Shown one piece after another: positions 1-7,439 of a DNA stretch of 10,500 nucleotides. Within the stretch, counting starts at the first letter, position 1. Each line of letters begins with the position of its first letter. This stretch comes from Glandiceps talaboti. Lineage: Eukaryota; Hemichordata; Enteropneusta; Spengelidae. The stretch is taken from positions 3,683,540 through 3,694,039 of the forward strand of contig NC_135569.1 in assembly GCF_964340395.1 (NCBI RefSeq). The letters run 5' to 3'. The notes under the pieces were generated by a model, which saw only the letters and a list, made by a program, of their open reading frames with translations, had not been told where the DNA came from and did not search any database. Made by a program: the position numbers and the translations under genes.

Positions 1-783
1 CTACTCGAACATTGAAAAAGAAATAAAAAAAAAAATAGTAACTTGTGAAGATGATAAATAATTCTAATCAAGAAAAATCCATGAAAATATAGTCATCCTG
101 AAATTGATATTATTAGTAATGTAAATTCAGTAATATATATTATGGGATATGAATACAAGTATAGACCATGTCCTCTGAAACTTTTCAAGGTGTGTTAACG
201 TTTCAGCGAACTCTATCACATTCCTTCGATCACTGAGTATACATTGTAATGCTTGACTGCACTTTAAATGTATCATATTGCATTCGTAATTGCCTAGTGA
301 CAGGGTGCGGGCTAAGGTCACTATTGTAGGGTGAGGTGTGGGTCAGTAATGAATATCCAAGGCTATACTTTTGTGTTGTGTCCGTTGACTCGATTTAACA
401 TCATGAACCGTGAACTTGAGTTGGACCGATTTATTGTGTCGTTTTCTAGTTTATGTAAAGTTATTTGCCTATAAAAACAAAGCTGATCGTGTAATGTCCG
501 GATCATTCTAAGTAGTTCACCTTGACAACCGCAATATAATACAAGAACTTATTCTACCGTAACGTTTATAATCAAAGCTATGTTTTGTTATTTCTGTTGT
601 ATGTAATGTTTTCCTCCTTTTCAGATTTTATTCAAATGAATTCCATAGAATATGACATTGAATAGGAAAGATTTAATAGATAGTAAATGTGGTTGTGTCA
701 GAGTTGATAGATTTATACCATTTACCGACTACACACCTGGTCCGGCTATATATCTAGGACGTAAGTGGATATGGTATTGTGAG

Positions 784-796
784 AGGTCAGAGGTCA
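784..796 (+). promoter_or_regulatory. DR1 nuclear-receptor-type element in NCLX intron 2
   Basis: AGGTCA-G-AGGTCA consists of two perfect half-sites in direct repeat with one-base spacing, the arrangement bound by RXR homodimers and RXR/PPAR, HNF4 and COUP-type receptors in animals. The sequence match is exact. Function is not shown. Confidence 0.4.
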
Positions 797-860
797 AGGA
801 GGTAAATGCAAAAAGACATTGTAAAGCTGGTCGTAATCCATCTTATTCCTGTCAGTGTTT

Positions 861-1144
861 GATATACAGAACTAGGTGTGTAGGTAGTTGGAAAAAATGT
901 GTAATGGCCTTTCAGTTCAAACGCTACCAACAGTTTTCATGAGTTCATGAGTTCATGTTTTCATGTTTTACATTGTCTGTCTGTTTTTGTAAAAACACAC
1001 GAACAGACAGACATACTTATTTGTCGTTGATATACAGAACTAGGTGTGTAGGTAGTTGGAAAAATGTGTGATGGGCCGGGCTTTCAGTTCAAATGTTACC
1101 AACAGTTTTCATGAGTTCATGAGTTCATGTTTTCATGTTTTACA

Positions 1145-1232
<88 letters not shown>

Positions 1233-1274
1233 TTTTTTAAACATACGAACAGACAGACATACGTATTTGTCGTT
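861..1274. repeat. 168-bp tandem duplication with unequal internal microsatellites
   Basis: Unit 1 (861-1028) and unit 2 (1029-1274) share GATATACAGAACTAGGTGTG, the TTTCATGAGTTCATGAGTTC stretch, a TGTC run and a closing AACAGACAGACATAC segment, with few differences. Unit 1 has only about two to three TGTC motifs, while unit 2 has about twenty-one, which accounts for its extra length. In both units the TGTC run is followed by its reverse complement (AACAGACAGACA) after a 14-16 base spacer, so each can form a hairpin. Confidence 0.93.
1146..1232. repeat. (TGTC)n microsatellite, about 21 uninterrupted copies
   Basis: This is a pure tetranucleotide run of about 87 bp inside NCLX intron 2, read as (GACA)n in the pre-mRNA. 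It yields artefactual Cys-Leu-Ser-Val reading frames on the plus strand that should not be annotated as protein. Confidence 0.98.
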
Positions 1275-1391
1275 CTATCCGTATTTGTGTATACGAGTGC
1301 GGATGTGTGTCTTTCTGTTTGTCTTTTTCTATGTATTCATGTACGCGCGTCTGTCTATCTGTCTGTATGTGTACTAGTATATATGCATCCG

Positions 1392-1482
<91 letters not shown>

Positions 1483-1483
1483 G
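1392..1483. repeat. Second (TGTC)n microsatellite, about 23 copies
   Basis: This is a pure tetranucleotide run of about 92 bp, separated from the first by roughly 160 bp that still contains scattered TGTC/TCTG fragments (around 1308-1370). That pattern suggests a formerly continuous or repeatedly seeded array. Confidence 0.98.
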
Positions 1484-1641
1484 TATTCCCCTTTCTTTCT
1501 CGCTTCTCCTAAATACTATTATATATTTTAACTTCTGATTACATATTAAGTATAGTTGATAATTATGTAAATGTATACATGTATGGAGTGTGAATTACAC
1601 ATACAATAACGATGTACAACTGTGTAATCATAGTTACTTAC

Positions 1642-1800
1642 CAAAATGATAACGGCTATAGTTGACAATGCCTCATCATTGGGGAAAGTACAGTATTCAA
1701 ATTTCAGATAGTTAAAGAATCCATCAGTCTCCAGACAGTCTGCGGTGTGAAGAATAAAGTCACATCGCCCTGAATAATTAAAGCGCTGGATACCATCACA
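1642..1800 (-). CDS. SLC8B1: NCLX exon 2: conserved Cys-rich segment before the first membrane helix
   Basis: The exon is 159 bp, 53 codons, phase 0 to phase 0, from acceptor CTATTTTACAG to donor GTAAGT. It reads CDGIQRFNYSGRCDFI, then ADCLETDGFFNYL, FEYCTFP and STIAVIIL. The four cysteines (residues 1, 13, 22 and 38 of the exon) and RCDFI match the family segment that precedes transmembrane helix 1. The closing STIAVIIL is probably the beginning of that helix, which would continue in the next exon outside the window. NYS is a possible N-glycosylation sequon. Confidence 0.92.
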
Positions 1801-3452
1801 CTGTAAAATAGAACAACACATAATGAATAGCCAATGAAAACTGTATAAAATGTAAAACTACAGAGTTAACTTGTTCGGTTATCGTCACTATTGGTTCACT
1901 TATGATAGGTACAAACTTTGTGAGCTAGCCCAGCCATGTTCTAACAGTATACTGGCAACCTAGATATTTTCGCCAATATTTTTTTTACTAATTACCAAAC
2001 TGGTATATTGTCTTCAAGTACAACAGGGCATTTTAATCTAACACTTTTTATTTCTGCGTTTTTTAGTTTTCCAGTGAAATAAGCGAAAATAAGTCTTCTA
2101 CGAAATTGTCAGGTTTACAGTATATACTGCTTTGGACAATAAATAGTTTTTTTTTTTATTGTTTTGACATTTTAAAATACATAACTGTCACATGCTGAAG
2201 TACAATGAGGCTGAATCCAAACGACTCTGAAAAGGGCGGGCGTCTGCAGAACATGAAAAGTGGAATGATAAACGACTTTTCTTAGCCCCGAAGTAATGAA
2301 TAGGCATAAAGTTGGACCCTTCCGCCGCACAACCTCGGTCCGCAAAACCCATATCCGGGCCGTAAAAATTATGACCACCGAAAACATGATTTCCACTTCA
2401 CTTCACATCAATCTTAGGTGGCATTTTAATGTGGTATCTGAAAACATTTATGTTGATTTTTCTAGGCCATTGCTTTTTTGGTCTATGATTTATGGATTGA
2501 GATCATGTCGGTACAGGTCAGTTGTTACCTGAGATGGCCTGTGTGTTGGCTGGGTCATGAACAAAGGTGACATTGTTTTGGGGGTTATACGTTGTGCAAA
2601 CACTACGAGGGATTTCCTCCACACAGTGAGCGTCGCTAATACATTTACGATGTTGTTGGGCGACATTTCTCAAAATACCATGTTTTGGGTTCAATTTATA
2701 ATTGGAGCGTGTCAAAGTGGTCAAAGTTGTAAGAAAAAAAACACATGAAAGTAGATAATGTTTAAATAAGTCGGGATATCATAATTGAATTTGAGAAGTA
2801 AGTTTAACCAAAGAAATGAAATCTTTTCATCATGTCTGGTAATAAAAAACGCAAACATAAACTACGTGAAGGTCGCACTTATGGCACTAACAGCACAGAA
2901 GGCCTTGGGAAAACTTGTTGAAACATATAGACTATATATTTGTCGTAGACTTGGTCCAGGCTTGTCACAGCTAGATATATTGTGACTGTAAGCAAAGTTA
3001 GTTGTTGTTAACATCAAAACTGCAATGAAAGTAGTATTAACATTGTCATAGATAAGTTCATTATGTAGAAAGTAGCTGACAGGCACCATGACAGGTAGTA
3101 CATATACTTTAGATTGTTAATTCATGAATAATGGTTAGACTAAACAACTTAACATTTCTGTACTCTAACTTGTCAACAATTCAATAAAGTATATAGTTGA
3201 TGGATGGTTGCATATCGATACATAATGAAGGTATAAATGAATATAGCATACCATAACTGCATCGTCGTAATCGTCAAAGTCATCGCCGGGTACCGGTGCA
3301 ATGTCGTGAACACTACCGTTGCCCACATCTCTCTCATCAAGCGTCTTTTTCTGTCTCCATGGCGACAGAGGAGACCCCTCTCCGCAGTCGGGTACCAGGA
3401 TAAGTGAGAAGAGGAAAAAAATGGACGATATCCCGAGAGATTTGAGGAACAT
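1642..3452 (-). CDS. SLC8B1: NCLX-like mitochondrial Na+/Ca2+ exchanger (SLC8B1/NCKX6 family), first two coding exons
   Basis: The NCLX branch of the cation/Ca2+ exchanger superfamily extrudes Ca2+ in exchange for Na+ or Li+, in vertebrates across the inner mitochondrial membrane. Seen: exon 1 (67 codons) encodes a hydrophobic leader and an acidic linker. Exon 2 (53 codons) encodes RCDFI, then DC, DG, NYL and C-TFP, spaced as in the segment of human NCLX preceding the first membrane helix (RCDFI...DC...DGGYLDYL...CHFP, from memory). Both junctions are in phase 0 and the splice sites are consensus. The two ion-binding alpha-repeats and all later helices must lie beyond position 1. Assignment rests mainly on exon 2; exon 1 is linked by phase, position and leader character. 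The gene follows PUS3 on the same strand. Confidence 0.88.
1801..3251 (-). other. NCLX intron 1
   Basis: The intron is 1451 bp between a GTATGC donor and a TTTTACAG acceptor. The short reading frames here (about 2172-2748 on both strands and 2785-3089) show no family resemblance, no codon structure and no plausible splice-border pairing. Poly-T tracts occur at 1979-1986 and 2148-2157. I see no repeat family or RNA gene. Confidence 0.8.
3252..3452 (-). CDS. SLC8B1: NCLX exon 1: leader peptide and acidic segment
   Basis: The ATG at 3452 has the context TTCAAAATGT (A at -3) and opens a leader MFLKSLG followed by ISSIFFLFSLILV, ending near PDCGEG (residues 1-25). A basic patch (RQKK, about residues 33-36) and an acidic run DDFDDYDD (about 57-64) follow, then a GTATGC donor after codon 67. 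I chose this methionine because it places a hydrophobic leader at the N-terminus, as expected in the family. The frame stays open upstream to another ATG at 3602, which would add 50 residues that do not resemble a leader. An out-of-frame ATG at 3690 would start a 69-codon upstream frame if transcription begins beyond it. Confidence 0.8.
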
Positions 3453-3618
3453 TTTGAAGAAGGAGAAAACACGGTTGCTGTTACCTGAGCAAGTGGGACA
3501 CGAAGTTACCTGGATCGAAGACAAAGCGCCTACCTGACTTGAAGGTGAATACAATGACTTCGTTGTTCGCTCCCACACAACGTGTGTAACATTGACATGC
3601 ATTTAACGTACAGTCGAT

Positions 3619-3631
3619 TGACCTTTGACCC
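3619..3631 (-). promoter_or_regulatory. DR1 nuclear-receptor-type element upstream of the NCLX start
   Basis: On the minus strand the bases read GGGTCA-A-AGGTCA, a classic HNF4/RXR-type direct repeat with one-base spacing. It lies about 170 bp upstream of the chosen ATG at 3452, in the 5' UTR or proximal promoter depending on the start of transcription. The in-frame upstream ATG at 3602 lies between it and the chosen start. Confidence 0.45.
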
Positions 3632-3760
3632 CCACTTTCCTGAATGAAATCCACTACGAACGCTCGTAAATCAACAATAGCTGCGTTCATCTACCTGAGA
3701 CGAATTCTGTACTGACAATGGAACCACTCAAATACGTTGGAAGAATTAGGAGATACGGCC

Positions 3761-3765
3761 ATTGG
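3761..3765 (-). promoter_or_regulatory. CCAAT box upstream of NCLX
   Basis: CCAATGGCCG on the minus strand lies about 310 bp upstream of the NCLX ATG. It overlaps a GCCAT-like core of YY1 type on the opposite strand. This is a short motif in a suitable position and the evidence is weak. Confidence 0.3.
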
Positions 3766-3904
3766 ATACGATAACGGGTCACGTAGCCATGTTTGTGTAG
3801 TATAGTTTTCTGTGTTTTGAGGGTAGTTTGTTTTGTTTTTCTGTGTTCTTTATTAGAATATTCATATTATTAAAGTCTTGTCTAAGATACAATTCACTCC
3901 ATTG

Positions 3905-3912
3905 TCACGTGA
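3905..3912. promoter_or_regulatory. Palindromic E-box TCACGTGA
   Basis: This perfect 8-bp palindrome is of the type bound by USF, MITF and TFE bHLH-ZIP proteins, about 450 bp upstream of the NCLX start and next to the TAATCC/AGATAA cluster. Occupancy is not known. Confidence 0.35.
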
Positions 3913-3930
3913 TGCGATAAGAACTGAGCA

Positions 3931-4107
3931 CATAATCAAAGAAAGATAATCCAAAAGGTCTCTACCATCTAAGATAATCTATAAGTGGCGCTACGTCTCA
4001 ATCAAACATAATCCGCATTAAAGGCCCCAATCAATAACAAGCCGGCAGGCTCCAACCAAAGATAATCCATAACGTCCCAATTAAGGATAATCCGTGATGT
4101 GCCAATA
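3931..4107 (+). repeat. Degenerate tandem repeat (25-35 bp) carrying AGATAATCC motifs
   Basis: About six diverged units occur, each like CAAAGATAATCC followed by a variable stretch and a GTCCCAAT-like segment. Exact TAATCC occurs at 3947, 4009, 4063 and 4088, with TAATCT at 3975. AGATAA occurs at 3944, 3972 and 4060. All are on the plus strand, 25-62 bp apart. TAATCC is the site type of K50 homeodomain proteins (Otx, Pitx, Goosecoid), and AGATAA is a GATA-factor site. The array lies 480-660 bp upstream of the NCLX ATG. Confidence 0.7.
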
Positions 4108-4494
4108 ACTGTCCTGTACATATATAGAACTGTAAAGAACACAAAATGAGCAAAGGGACATAATGAACTCTATTCTGATAAATGCAATGAATATGTGACC
4201 TCAATCTAGTACACTTGTTAACGGAAGGCTTTTAGACATGCGTACAGTGCTAATACACAATGGATATATTCATGTACTATCACTATATTTTGTCTTTATC
4301 ACTTTCCTTTTTTTCAAACAAGGTAATTCACGATCAATATTTTGGTAATATGATCTCTCTCGTACTCTCTCGATTTTGCTAAAATTGTTCTCTAACAGCG
4401 TCTCGAAATTTTGCCGTTCCTGAGATTATATTGTGACCCATTTCTTTGAACAATCCCCTTGTTCAACCTTGGTATTAAACATCTTTGCAGTGTT

Positions 4495-4622
4495 TGACAA
4501 TATTCTATGCCTTTCAATGTACGTTTTCCAACATTGGTTGCATCTTATAGTTTTTACATGACAATATTCTATGCCTTTCGGTGTCTTTGTTCAGTATTGG
4601 TCGTACCTTACACTTGACAGTG
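4495..4622. repeat. Two-copy tandem repeat, 64-bp period
   Basis: TGACAATATTCTATGCCTTT starts at 4495 and again at 4559. A diverged remainder follows in each copy (CATTGG / TATTGG, CATCTTA / TACCTTA), ending near TTGACAGTGTTTGAC. It is an old intergenic duplication with no coding potential. Confidence 0.8.
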
Positions 4623-4981
4623 TTTGACCCTATTGGCTAAACAATACGTACTGTTATACATCACAATCCATCTACTTTGAATTTGAGTAAGGTACCAGTC
4701 TACGTATGTCCTATATTCCAACTGTAATAACATCTTTGAAGAGAAATACATAAAACGAGACAAAAGCTGAGACAAACAACGAACTCACGTTGATTTTTAG
4801 TTATTGGTAATTACATATATTTAAAAGAGCGTGTACACACTCATCATACTTGGCTATACTTTGATGTTCTTTACTATTTTCTTTCTACACAACCACCAGG
4901 ATAGGAGGTAAAGTTGAAATGTTCACATAGACACAACAAAAAGTTAAATGTGATATGCCTGAACTCATGTAAAAGATGACA

Positions 4982-4992
4982 CCCCCCCCCCC
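4982..4992 (+). repeat. Poly-C tract (11 bases)
   Basis: A run of eleven C in AT-rich intergenic sequence. It is a homopolymer likely to vary in length between alleles or be misread. Confidence 0.95.
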
Positions 4993-5114
4993 ACAAAAGT
5001 TTTTAACACCGGTGATTGAATGGTTTCATTACAAAAATGTTCATCAGCTTTGTAGGTCAAATTATTTACTTAGGGTTATAACACACAAGCAATTCAAAGG
5101 TGTTTGCATTGAGC

Positions 5115-5149
5115 GTTTGATGTGACTTGGTCGATGATCCTCATCAAAC
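5115..5149. repeat. Short inverted repeat GTTTGATG...CATCAAAC
   Basis: Two perfect 8-bp arms (5115-5122 and 5142-5149) are separated by 19 bases, about 20 bp from the CTCF-type motif. It is too short to assign a role. Confidence 0.5.
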
Positions 5150-5168
5150 ATCAGATAGTTACAGCTGA

Positions 5169-5184
5169 CCACTAGATGGCGGTA
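5169..5184 (+). promoter_or_regulatory. Full-consensus CTCF-type site between PUS3 and NCLX
   Basis: CCACTAGATGGCGGTA matches the vertebrate CTCF core CCASYAGRKGGCRSYR at all 16 positions. With equal base frequencies such a match is expected about once in 2^24 positions per strand. CTCF occurs in most bilaterian animals, and its core motif is largely conserved. The site lies about 1.7 kb upstream of NCLX and 1.9 kb beyond the PUS3 poly(A) signal. Binding is inferred. Confidence 0.55.
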
Positions 5185-6845
5185 CCCTCATCGGAAAGAC
5201 AAAATCCACTGTAGTCATTCTCAGATCGAATTAACGCTAAAAAACTTTGAACTGCTTGTAACCTATGTAAATAATGATATATATTGTAATCAGGATGATA
5301 AGCAGGGATGATGGTGGTGATAATTTGGCCATGGTACACTTCATAGAGATAATAACAATAATATTAATCGATTTGTTACATAAATTACCCCACTCCCATT
5401 CCAGTATCACAACGTCGGATATCCTCGAGGCTAAATTCGTTTATGAGGAAATGAGGAGAGAGGGGAAATAATTCTCTTCAATTTTGATTCCGTTCTTTTC
5501 GCACTTCATGACAACACTTTTCCCATACTAGTAATTATTTGACCTACACGAAAACACGAAATATGACAATAACCAGCCCTCTTAAATATGAAAATGTAAA
5601 AACAAATAAAATGATCGAAAATCTTAACCCAATCGTAGGCATACTGCATGTAACAAGTTGAAAAATAGTTCACATCTTTGTGCCTCAACATATATTAAAG
5701 TAAAAGTTGCTTCCACAGTTTATACGTTATACTTGTGTGGAATATACATCTACCCTGTAATCACCCTGTAATGGTTTGAATGACAGGTATGGCCTTTATA
5801 AAACATAACAAAACGCAGTGTTTTGGTTTTAAACTAATTATGTTTTTTTTTATATATACTGTGTTTAACTTTGTAGTGATAAAGTATTCTTACAAGTGTT
5901 TTATTGAACTATAAACAAACATAAACAAGAATCAACTGAAAACAAGACACACATGTTGAGATTTATGAGACAACAGATAAGTCGGGTCAATTTGTTCGAT
6001 GTTATTAAGTAGAGGTCAGGAGTGTCACATTATGATAAATTATACAACTTAGACGTTATCAGTTGTTGTATTGATATGGTTGTTATTAAGCTGTTGTTTT
6101 CTAAATCTAATTAACTCTATTTTATAAACATTTTCCTAAATAGGGGGAGAAAGTGAGTTTGTATCAAAATGGGTTGTTTATTACCCCGGTAACCATATTT
6201 GTATATATATTTTATGGAATGGAGGAATTCTGATTTTGGATTTGAACAAAATGTGCAAGATGCCAACATATTTTAGTTCTCAAATAGTAGGACTTGGATG
6301 GAGGCTGCTGGACACTAAACTCCTTGTGGAATGAGACAATCAGAGGCAATTCACACACAAAAGAGAACATTGGTATTTTGGCTGTAAGTAACTTGAAGAA
6401 ACTGAGTTTAAAACTGCCTCATGAACTATTCTGTGTATATTTACTTTCACCAAACATAACTTCTCGAGTTTGTAGTGAGTTTAATTATATCCCCAGGATC
6501 AGTTCGATCAAGGATTCCGGTACCAAGAAGTATGGAATTCAGTGTAGAATGTAGGGAGTTTATGATTGGAACAGACAAGCCATAGGTAAGCCCAGACTGA
6601 GCACACTAGTTGTTATCTTCACTTTGATCTGTCAAAATATTGCTACTAGCATCTCGTTAAAAGATGTATGGTTAGATATTACCATTGTAGATTACAGATG
6701 GGTCATACATCTCTCAACTTGAGCTTCTGAAGAATATATTTCTCAACAACATGTAGATATGGTGTCAAAAGTTATCCTTCTAACTTACTGTAACACATGG
6801 CATTTGGGAGTGGCCTTTGTGATTTAATGTCATCAGCGAGAACTC

Positions 6846-6923
6846 ATGCATATGCAAATTGATTTAAATTAACTGCCTGAACCAGCACAGCTGATTGAGA
6901 TCAATCTAATTTGCATATGCAAA
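6846..6923. repeat. Imperfect inverted repeat with palindromic Oct/POU motifs at both ends
   Basis: The left arm begins ATGCATATGCAAAT (6846-6859) and continues TGATTT. The right arm ends with ATTTGCATATGCAAA (6909-6923), preceded by GATCAATCTA. The arms match over about 18 of 20 bases with a two-base gap, around a loop of roughly 35 bases. Each arm holds an octamer (ATGCAAAT). The left is one base from the MORE palindrome ATGCATATGCAT bound by POU dimers, and the right is a self-palindrome TTTGCATATGCAAA. It could be a small foldback element or a paired POU site. Confidence 0.6.
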
Positions 6924-7073
6924 ACATCCAACGAGAAAATAATTCTCTTTTATTTTGGGGTCTTTTGAACATATCTAGGGAGATTTAGGACACTAAATTT
7001 ACAAGCCTTTTATGACATGGAGAGGGCTTACACACAAATGAAGCTGAGATCAAAGTAAAAAGTTATATATTTT

Positions 7074-7079
7074 TTTATT
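7074..7079 (-). terminator. PUS3 polyadenylation signal AATAAA
   Basis: The canonical hexamer AATAAA on the minus strand lies about 300 bp downstream of the PUS3 stop and just after the end of the tandem array. It is followed by a U-rich stretch in transcript sense (around 7054-7058). Cleavage roughly 10-30 bases beyond would give a 3' UTR of about 320-340 bases made almost entirely of the repeat. The position is plausible, but the motif is short and could be chance. Confidence 0.55.
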
Positions 7080-7111
7080 ATCCTTTCTGCTAAAGTCTAC
7101 TAATAACAGAT

Positions 7112-7405
7112 ATCTCGGTCTCATGATTCCGCCAACCATCGTTTTGATTCTGCAAATAACCACTTTTGGTGTCATGATTCTGCCAACTGCAGTTTCTTGG
7201 TTTTATGACTCTGCCAATCGTTGTCTCTTGGTGTTTAAATTCCACCAATAGTTGCTTCTCTTTCATAATTCTACAAATTATCGTTTTGGTGTCATGATTC
7301 TGCCAATCATCGTCTCATGGTGTTTTAATTCCGCCAATAGTCGCTTCTCTTTCATAATTCTACAAATTGTCATTTTGGTGTCATGATTCTGCCAATCGTC
7401 GTTTC
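7112..7405 (-). repeat. Degenerate ~31-bp tandem array, 89-bp higher-order period, overlapping the PUS3 stop codon
   Basis: On the minus strand about ten units approximate GAAACGACGATTGGC followed by AGAATCATGACACCAA. Unit lengths run 31, 27, 31 and repeat, so near-identical blocks start at 7380, 7291 and 7202 on the plus strand, 89 bp apart. More diverged units follow to about 7112. The first unit (7405-7375) is coding: it supplies KRRLAES and the stop of PUS3. The 27-bp type of unit resembles the preceding piece of exon F (7427-7406). The array is therefore probably an amplification of the end of the coding exon into its own 3' UTR. Confidence 0.9.
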
Positions 7406-7439
7406 TTTGCATAATGTTCAATTCGACTTTCAAGACTAT
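7381..7439 (-). CDS. PUS3: PUS3 terminal coding exon F with stop codon
   Basis: The exon is 59 bp after the acceptor TTTTCTACCTACAG. It completes a GAT codon and reads [19 protein letters not shown], then TGA at 7383-7381. SLESRIEHY aligns with GLESRIQHF near the end of human PUS3, which fixes both the exon and the phase. The exon is too short to show as a methionine-initiated reading frame. Its last 25 bases form the first unit of the tandem array that continues downstream, so the KKRRLAES terminus is part of a repeat. Confidence 0.93.

Larger units (their letters stand above)
1..1641 (-). other. NCLX intron 2 (incomplete)
   Basis: This is sequence after the exon 2 donor, extending past the left edge. 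No exon matching the next NCLX segment (first helix and the FFCP-type motif) could be found on the minus strand. It contains a 168-bp tandem duplication (861-1274), two long TGTC microsatellites and a DR1-type motif at 784-796. The reading frames at 127-321 and 652-942 are not recognisable as protein. Confidence 0.75.
3800..7073. other. Intergenic region between PUS3 and NCLX
   Basis: This stretch of about 3.3 kb has no exon that I can support on either strand. The listed repeats and binding-site-like motifs are the only structure seen. Reading frames at 5274-5471, 5506-5691 and 6294-6554 resemble nothing known and lack splice or codon support. A stop-bounded minus-strand frame of about 52 codons near 6440-6590 looks compositionally protein-like but has no recognisable homology. 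Confidence 0.7.

Noticed and set aside
127-321. 64-codon minus-strand frame considered as the next NCLX exon
   Set aside because: It contains none of the expected first-helix or FFCP-type residues, and its borders are not splice sites.
652-942. 96-codon plus-strand reading frame
   Set aside because: It has no family resemblance, and its last third lies in the 168-bp duplication. A GTAAGT at about 760 suggested an exon, but no partner exon could be found.
1056-1538. Long plus-strand reading frames rich in Cys-Leu-Ser-Val repeats
   Set aside because: They are translations of the (TGTC)n microsatellites, which stay open in any frame. There is no homology and they lie in an NCLX intron.
3481-3690. 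69-codon minus-strand frame upstream of NCLX considered as a separate coding exon ending at GTAGGC
   Set aside because: The only downstream acceptor before the NCLX start would leave an intron of under 50 bases. It is better read as 5' UTR or promoter with an upstream reading frame.
3976-3993. Second CTCF-like site (AAGTGGCGCTA)
   Set aside because: The left half departs from the consensus at several positions, including the core AG, so it is not comparable with 5169-5184.
4227-4412. Minus-strand open stretch of about 50 codons with an LKKRKV-like basic motif, considered as the last PUS3 exon
   Set aside because: The phase was wrong for the conserved donor of exon E, and exon F at 7439-7381 matches the PUS3 C-terminus directly.
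6498-6520. tRNA B-box-like sequence (AGTTCGATCAAG)
   Set aside because: There is no matching A-box, no acceptor stem pairing and no cloverleaf could be drawn.
6440-6590. Stop-bounded minus-strand frame of about 52 codons (contains ILLGTGILDRTDPGD)
   Set aside because: It looks protein-like in composition but has no start, no splice borders and no homology I recognise. It is likely chance.
7112-7411. Possible CRISPR-like array (about 30-bp repeats)
   Set aside because: Units are contiguous and degenerate with no unique spacers, and the locus is an animal gene. It is a tandem repeat.
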